A stretch of 64,000 nt of DNA, taken from contig NC_045150.1 in the NCBI RefSeq assembly GCF_008831285.2, forward strand, positions 12,197,868 to 12,261,867, written 5' to 3'. The notes below the pieces were generated by a model, which was given only the letters and a program-made list of their open reading frames with translations, made no database searches and had not been told where the DNA came from. Below, piece by piece: positions 56,633 to 64,000 of this stretch (positions are counted from its first letter, which is position 1; each line of letters opens with the position of its first letter). The stretch is from Nymphaea colorata. Taxonomy: Eukaryota > Streptophyta > Magnoliopsida > Nymphaeales > Nymphaeaceae. The translations under genes were made by a program, and so were the position numbers.

Positions 56633-59600
56633 CTGTTAAACCATTAGTCATGGTTGAGGGTTTCAAATTAAAAAAAAAAAAACATCAAGGTGCTTACTCA
56701 CCAGCTCTGTTGGGAGCTCCTGCCAACAGCTCCTTAATTGGATCTAAGGTTCAAACACAAAATTCAGCATGTGGCGGCAGATAGGGATCTCAATAGATTA
56801 GGTTAGAATTTGATATATTCTGAATCATATCTAAGTTTTTGGATATTCACATGTTTAGATTAAAAAATGAATAAAGAATCTAGTCTGGATCTTATTTTTA
56901 CATTTATATCTGAATTTGAATCTTAATTTTTTAACCAAATCTAGTATATGTTCAAAACTCAAAAAGCATAGATAATTATTTAAAACTAAATTCGATCTAT
57001 GTATATCTGAATTGAGATGAAACCCGATGTCATTTTTTAAATTAAATATATTAATTTTTTTCATATCTGAATTTTTCAAAATGGTTTAGTGGGTATCCAA
57101 CTTAAATCAGATATATGGACATCCCTACTTGCATATCATCAATATGGAATCAGCATCGTATCATCAATATGGAATCATTATGATATCTAGGGCATGAGGA
57201 TCAGATTTGGATCTGACATATGAGGCTATCACACGATCAACAAGATTTAAAAATCTTACCTTCTTATCTTCTCAATTTTACAACCTAGTCCTTGCAATTG
57301 ATTCTTGAATGAGCAAGATCTAGACAGTCGCAAAATATTTATTTGCCCATTTTTTTGTTGGTATGTTTTTAATTTAAAAAAAAAAACAAGCTTTGGATCC
57401 TTCAATAAAAATATGCTAGATTGATTTTGGTTCCGATTTTCTGATCCTTTTTGGAAGACGGTCCACTCAAAAAGGATTTTGGCAATACAAACGTTGTCAT
57501 TATTAATATTAACTAGCCGCCATATCTGGAACCGCTTATCTATTTAATACAACGTTGAGAAATAAAATGTGAAATAATTAGATTAAGACATCAGGTCCAT
57601 TCCGTGTTAATATCGTCAGGATTGAACTAATTGTTATCGCAATCAACAAGTTATCTTCGGTTTAATTTCTTTTACGTTATTTATCTAAACTATTATATTT
57701 TTTTCTATAACTTTTTTTTTTACCGCCCAAATCGTATGCTAAAGGTTATTAAGCCATGCAAGATGTTAATCGTGATTGATTCAATTCATCATTTTGTATT
57801 CTTTTTTTTTAAGGGATTTTTCAAAAAATTGTTGAGACCGATAAAATCGACCCATTCAATTTGGCATGATCTAGACTGCAGTTTTTCTTGATATATTTAT
57901 TTTTCTTTAAAAGAGAAGATCAAATCTAAAAAAACCCGAGTAATGTATGATTCGCTTTTAGTGTCGGGCTTCCTTGCCTACTAAACGTTTTATCTAAAGA
58001 AAGAAATTTACTGTTTATTGTCGCTAAGACCCTTTCAATATGGACCGTCTTACCGCCACGAGCAGTGTTTACTGTCGGTAAAGAACCCGCACAAGGTGGT
58101 GGCAGATGCATTGCCAATGTAATTATGAAATGAAGGAGAACTTTGAAATTTGAAGGTGAAGTAAAGATGGCAAGTGGTTGTAAAGAACTGTGGCATGTGG
58201 TTTCAGTTCAGATTTCAGTCTTTGCTGTTCATAATTTGGATTATAAGTTGTGAACTTGGGTGCACCTACCAACATGTGAAACTTAGTGACATTTGTTAAA
58301 AAGGGCAGCCAATTGTGTAAGTTCAAGATGTTGAACCAAATTTCTAAATCGAATCAAATCTAAATCTCTCCTGCAGCTCATGCTAACAGTAAAATGATTA
58401 ATAATTAAACATAAATATAAAAAATAATCAACTTTTTAAGTACTTTAACTAAGTATCAATCAAGGATCTACCTAAATAAAATTGTTTACCACTTAGATTG
58501 AACTTAACCAATAATTGCAACATTCTTTGATATATTATATTTTTAAACTCTTTAAATTTTGTTTCATACATACATGACTGTCAAATCTGAGTCACTCCGG
58601 GGGAACCTATACTTTTGGACGGTCAAGTCAGACAGTTAAATCATGATAGACGGTTAAATCTTCTAGTATGAGTTCTCACATTTTTTCATATTTTTCTTTT
58701 AATCATTCATCATCATCAAATGGGTGGCCCTTATTCAAGATATATATACATGTATATAATGTGTGTGTATATATTAAATGTGCCATGAAAACAACAAGGG
58801 TGACTGCACTAAAAAATCCAAACACTGAACCAACGTTCAGCCTTCACAATCCAATCAATCGGGAACGACGATCACACAAGTATTTCCCCTCAGTTTCTAT
58901 AGTCACGACAGCCAAAATCTGAACCAAAGTAAGACATTTGTGTAACCCGAAATACATATAGACTCTGGCGGAACTATAAAAGTGTGCATGACGAGTTATA
59001 TAACAAGCCAACTCCTGCCCGAATTTGAGAAGAGTTTGACACATGCCTTAGAACTAAGAATGATATAACTCATCTTTGTAAAATTGATCAACCGCCCAAT
59101 TAATTGGGATACTTCTGCTTAGGAGTCATATCATGCAATGTCGCCCTTGATTCAGCACTCAAAGTGTGTTTGATAAGAAAAATACTGTGTTACTGGTACA
59201 CATGCTTCTGTAACACAAGGTTCACAAACTTCCATACTCTTGTTTCAGAAAATACAGAAAATATCGGACATAATTACACATGTTATGTATGCCAGCACAT
59301 ATAGAAAGATGGTTCTCAAACTTCCTCTACTAGTTATTTTATACTTAGAACGACCTATTGTTATATAAAGAACACAAACTCAAATTCAGAATCACAAGTA
59401 AAGACAAACATCAAGTAGTTCTCAGACATTTCAAATTTTTCATGAAACAAATGTTGGATGTAGTTATAACTTATTCTCAGCATGTTAATTCTTATAGATC
59501 ATTATTATCATGTGTTTGAATCTAACGTAATTGGATTTAGTATTGAATCGCACATAATATTAATCATCACATTCACAGCTTCACACAAAATAATTGAAAG

Positions 59601-60815
59601 AGCAATTGATTGTTGATGTTCGATATACTAATATGTCAAGTAGAATATTCATTTGTAAAACAAGTTCAAATTGTATTAACGACGTGTGTATTACATAATT
59701 TGAATTCAGAATAAAATGCTAATGCTAAGCAATTTGATGTTGATGAGGGACCATCAAATGAGACAGCGCCATCTGCACCTTTCAAAGGTGAACGTGAAGT
59801 TGACAACTCAAATGTTCATTCTTTATCAGAATAGTAGGTTCGTCCATGGGACTACTTAATGTATTATATGTGTAGTTTTGTACCATGAATGTTGATTTTA
59901 TAGGCAAAAATTATTTCCATTACCAATGTATGAGTCTAATACATTGGTTTCGTAAGGCATCAAAGATGAAGCCTCATCGAAAGTATTACATTGTGACTTG
60001 AGAGCAATGTTAGCCGCAAGTTTACCGTTATAAAGGTTCAGCATATTGGTTTTTCCCTACTTTCAAAGCAGCATATATGCATTTCAATTACTAATTAAAC
60101 ATAACAGGAAGGAAAAGAATAATGAGGAGAAGATGGAAGAGCATTGCCAGAAGAAGCTTCAAATGGAAAATAGTCCATTTTCTGTTTATGCTTGTGTGGT
60201 TGTTTGTCTGTCTTTTTTGGTCATCATATACTTAGTATGTACGCGATGAACAATATATTTACTAGACAGTAGTAGGACTGCTTGGACCCTTTTTTTTTTT
60301 TTTTTTTTTTTACTATACTAATCACTTTGATGAACCATAGGAATGACGTTCACTTTGTTTGGATAGAACTATTTTCATTTTGTTGCCTTATATATATATA
60401 TAGGGATGTCAATGGTTTGGTTTCGGACCAGATATCAGACAAATCCGTTTTAAATAATTGTGAAATGGAAAAACATCTAAGATCAGATTGGGATTTGGAT
60501 CGGTTTTGGTTTTAAGAATACTTATTCAATCAGATTCTGATACAGATTCAGATTGATAACATAACATTCAAATTTAAAAAATATCTGGATCCCAATCATC
60601 CGAACCCGAATGTGAATAGCTTGAGTTTTGATACTTGAATCTAAAGAATAGTACCTGATCCGTTGAGAAGTAATATCCTGACGTAAAAGCAGTAACCTTT
60701 AGTGACATGATAGGAATTGAACATAAAATATACACAAAGCCGTTTCCCCGACATAAACTGCGATATGAATGATTAAGTTTTTTATTATAATTTTATCCTT
60801 ATACAGAATTTACTT
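56036..60815. other. AT-rich gene-free sequence of block B
   Basis: Partner of 20999-25382; no gene. It includes 400 bp (59235-59625) missing from block A but represented in part at 16292-16545. Confidence 0.6.
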
Positions 60816-63692
60816 TTTCTTTTTGGTTCATAAGAATTTTGTTCTTTTGGCCTTAGTATCTATTGGTGAGCAAAAATATCTGCAAAGAAGATCATAAACA
60901 TGAAAATTGCCCTTTATGATGAAATGCAAAAAAACCCTCTATAAGGACAAAAAAGGGAAAAACATTTATTTTCAAATGACGAAAATATGCATGTTTTCTC
61001 TCACAAGCCAAACTCATCCTTGTGGTGTTTTAACCAAAAGCCAAAAATTTTGTTTTAAGGTTGTATTTCAATTAAAAATATCAAAATTTTATTTTATAAA
61101 AGAAGTAATTAGAACACTTAAACGACATTGCCTGCCTAACACTTTTGAATCGTCCATGGAATCAGCTCGCTAGTTCAATTATGGTAATTTTAGAACGAGT
61201 TTGCCCTCGTCCCATCACTGGCACTTTACACCACACCAGGATGGAGCCAGAGGGATGGTTAGGGTGATGCCCAGAAACTCAAGTGGAGGGCCTGGCTCGC
61301 TGCTTGAAACCCGAGCTCAATCGGCTTGTTAAGGATAAAATAAATATATATATATATTATTTTAAAAATAATAATAAATAATTTATCAGGCCGAATCGAC
61401 CCCGTCGAGCAGACCTGGGCCGGGGGCCGGTGTTTTCGGGTCAGCTACCTATTAGGTATCTTGCCCGATGCCCATCCTAAGGATGGCAGGTGCCATGTCT
61501 CCGTCTCTCTCCCTTCCTATCAGCTTTTGAAATTTAAAATTGTATTGTTTGATATTTTGAAAACTTTAATTTAGTTCTCCCTAAAAACCTTAAAAATTAT
61601 AAAATAGCCTACCTTTAAAAAAATTAAAAAATGCATTAGTTTGGCAAATGAATTAGTAAGTTCTCGACTCACTATACATCCCGTATAATTATATTGAGAG
61701 AAGAGGCAGAGGCAGGTGTAGGCACTGGGCAGTTGCCATCCAATTTTTTCTTTTATTTTCTTTTTTTTTTGTATTGACATTTTTGAACAATTTTTCATAT
61801 TTGCAAGTTAGTGTCTCTAAAATTTTAAAAATTTATACCTCGTACCCTTAACCAGAAATTTTTGCCTGTGTCACTGATAAAAAAGATAATTGAAACTGAA
61901 AGCACACATTCGTGAAGCCTTGCATCATAACAAACAAGTCGACCGTGATGACTAAACTGAAATTTCTTAAATTATTGTCACGTTTTAGTCAAAAGGTGAT
62001 CGTTTTTGACAAAATAAAAAAAAAATCAAAAGATAAGCTTTTGTAACAATCAATAAAATAAGTCTTTGGAATTGGAATGGATGAAAATTTTACATGTAAA
62101 TTTCATTTGCCATATATAAAAAGTTTGAAAAATGATATTTTGGCCCTTATCAAAAGTTAGAAACTTTACTTTTGTTCCCCCTTATGAAAAATTTCTGACT
62201 TCACTCATAAGCTTACCTACAGTAAATGGTCGGACCTACACGTCATACAGAATGTGTCTCAAGTTTGATTCTTATGGGTTTTTGTTCCTCTTTATGAAAA
62301 ATTTCTGACTTCGCTCATAAGCTTACCTACAGTAAATGGTCGAACCTACACGTCATACAGAATGTGTTTCAAGTTTGATTCTTATGGGTGTTACATATTT
62401 TTCATCAAATAGAACCTACACGGCATCCACAATGTACTTTAAGTTTGATTTTTGCCTGGTATTACATATGAGTTCACATTAAAATATAAGAGACTGAACG
62501 TGAGGTCTTGTAGTCAAAAGGTGATTGTTTTTGACAAAATGCAAAAATAAAATAAAAAATCCAAAAATCAATCAAATAAGTCTTTGGAATTGGAATGGAT
62601 GAAATTTTTACATGTAAATTTTAGAAAAATTCATTTGTCATATATAAAAAGTTTGAAAAATGATATTTTGGCCCCTATCAAAATTTAGAAACTTTAATTT
62701 TCGTCCCTCTTACGAAAAATTTTTGGCTTCGCTCCTAAGCTTACCTACAGTAAATGGTCGGTCCTACACGGCATACACAATGTGTTTCAAGTTTGATTCT
62801 TGTGGGTGTTACATAATTTTCATCACTGAGGTAAAAGAAAGAGACTGGTAAGACATACACCGCATGCACAATGTGCTTCAAGTTTAATTTTTGTGGGTGT
62901 TATATATGGGTTTGCATTAAAGTAAAAGAGACCCATGACCGTTTTGCTTCTGAGACCGATACATGGACGCGATTCGGTGGGCTGTCCTAACGATATTTTC
63001 TTCTTGCTCGGAGACGATATAGGTCTTGTTCTAAAAAGGAAAAAGGTGCATGCCTTGAAAAGAGAGAAAAATTTGCTGCACCCGTGTGTGGTGGTGATGT
63101 TCAAGAAATTTGCAGTCCAAGAAATTCAAATTTTGTTGTGGTGGATTGCCGTAAGTTTGTAATATCATTTCATATGCAAGGGATAGTTAAGATACATAGG
63201 AGCTTACATACACCAATTCAAGAATGATGGATCGGGAGACAGTTTAGATGTGAACTTGTGTGGGCAGTTGTCCACAATCCTACAAAATCTACTTGTTTAA
63301 TTAGCCCTATCTATATGCTGATCTTATATCCATCAATCATTTACTTATTCTTTATGTAGCGACCCACAGTCTTTTACCATAAAAATTTGCCTCTACCACT
63401 ACACTGTACGTTCTAGCCGTCGACGGATCGGGTTTCTTTAATTGATAGCCGATACTTGACCCGTGCCTCGGGGTCCCTCCCTCCCCTCTACTGTGAATGG
63501 ATCGGTCATCTTCAGGCCAGACCCGAAAAGTAAAAAAGCAGTGGACCGCATTATTACTAAATAAATAAATATCACATCTGATTGAATTCAGATTCAGTTA
63601 TAAATAAATATCTTAAAGTTGTATTCAACTTTAAAAAAATGTGGGAATTGCCCCAAACAATTTTTCAAAATTTTATGTAACGTATCATTCTT
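60816..63692. repeat. Inverted copy of 28453-31298
   Basis: Reverse complement of 28453-31298, joined to block B at about 60815 and to a new block copy at about 63695. It has about 20 bp near 63445-63475 that the other copy lacks. Conserved short frames here reflect the duplication only. Confidence 0.88.
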
Positions 63693-63696
63693 AAAA

Positions 63697-64000
63697 CTAT
63701 TTGTGTAACCCGAAATACATATAGACTCTGGCGGAACTATAAAAGTGTGCATGACGATCACACAAGTATTTCCCCTCAGTTTCTATAGTCACGACAGCCA
63801 AAATCTGAACCAAAGTAAGACATTTGTGTAACCCGAAATACATATAGACTCTGGCGGAACTATAAAAGTGTGCATGACGAGTTATATAACAAGCCAACTC
63901 CTGCCCGAATTTGAGAAGAGTTTGACACATGCCTTAGAACTAAGAATGATATAACTCATCTTTGTAAAATTGATCAACCGCCCAATTAATTGGGCTACTT
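63697..64000. repeat. Start of a third copy of block sequence, with a 123-bp tandem duplication
   Basis: Matches 23843-24075 (block A) and its block-B partner. The segment from TTGTGTAACCC to the bases before the next TTGTGTAACCC repeats with a 123-bp period (63701 and 63824). Near the end it reads GGGCTACTT as in block A, not GGGATACTT as in block B. It runs off the window. Confidence 0.85.

Larger units (their letters stand above)
38993..60815. repeat. Paralogous block B of the segmental duplication
   Basis: Direct-orientation partner of 1-25382. It starts inside gene-family unit 4, immediately after unit 3, so the array context here (units 3-4-5) probably also existed left of position 1 in block A. 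Block-B-specific features are Copia-B (47354-52870), about 300 bp at 53690-53985, and about 400 bp at 59235-59625. Homology to A ends near 60807-60815, where an inverted copy of 28453-31298 is joined. Confidence 0.9.

Overview
The window is nuclear DNA of a flowering plant. It is AT-rich, has spliceosomal-type gene fragments, a type-B cytokinin response-regulator relic, Ty1/copia retrotransposons primed by initiator-Met tRNA, a hAT-type MITE and many microsatellites. The species cannot be named from the sequence. I see no intact, clearly functional host gene; nearly everything recognisable is a decayed gene, a transposable element or a product of segmental duplication.

Layout. Two long paralogous blocks dominate: block A (1-25382) and block B (38993 to about 60815), collinear and highly similar, in direct orientation. 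Each block holds, in order: (i) two tandem units of an unrecognised gene family, each with a GC-rich array of 93-bp repeats followed by a charged, Asp/Glu-rich then Gly-rich coding relic; (ii) a pseudogene of a type-B response regulator (end of receiver domain, GARP/Myb-like domain, C-terminal region); (iii) a degenerate copia relic with LTR, primer-binding site and gag; (iv) several kb of AT-rich sequence without genes. A fifth gene-family unit (35050-38930) lies directly before block B, so units 3, 4 and 5 form a tandem array.

After the duplication the blocks diverged. A copia element (Copia-A, 8637-14564) entered the response-regulator exon in block A; a different one (Copia-B, 47354-52870) entered the same exon of block B 35 bp away. 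Block A also gained about 3.5 kb (16292-19765). The region 25383-35050 has no block-B counterpart in direct orientation, but 28453-31298 recurs inverted at 60816-63692. It also holds a relic of an aromatic amino-acid decarboxylase gene (31551-31885, minus) and a hAT MITE with a perfect 8-bp target duplication (33744-33932). At 63700 a third copy of block sequence begins and runs off the window.

Order of events. The response-regulator copies share a stop codon inside the DNA-binding motif and share later frame breaks, so the gene was already broken before it was duplicated; both copia insertions are later because neither is shared. The most unusual feature is the repeated gene family with its 31-codon (93-bp) minisatellite. 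It has no family I recognise, and each of the five copies carries its own mixture of lesions.
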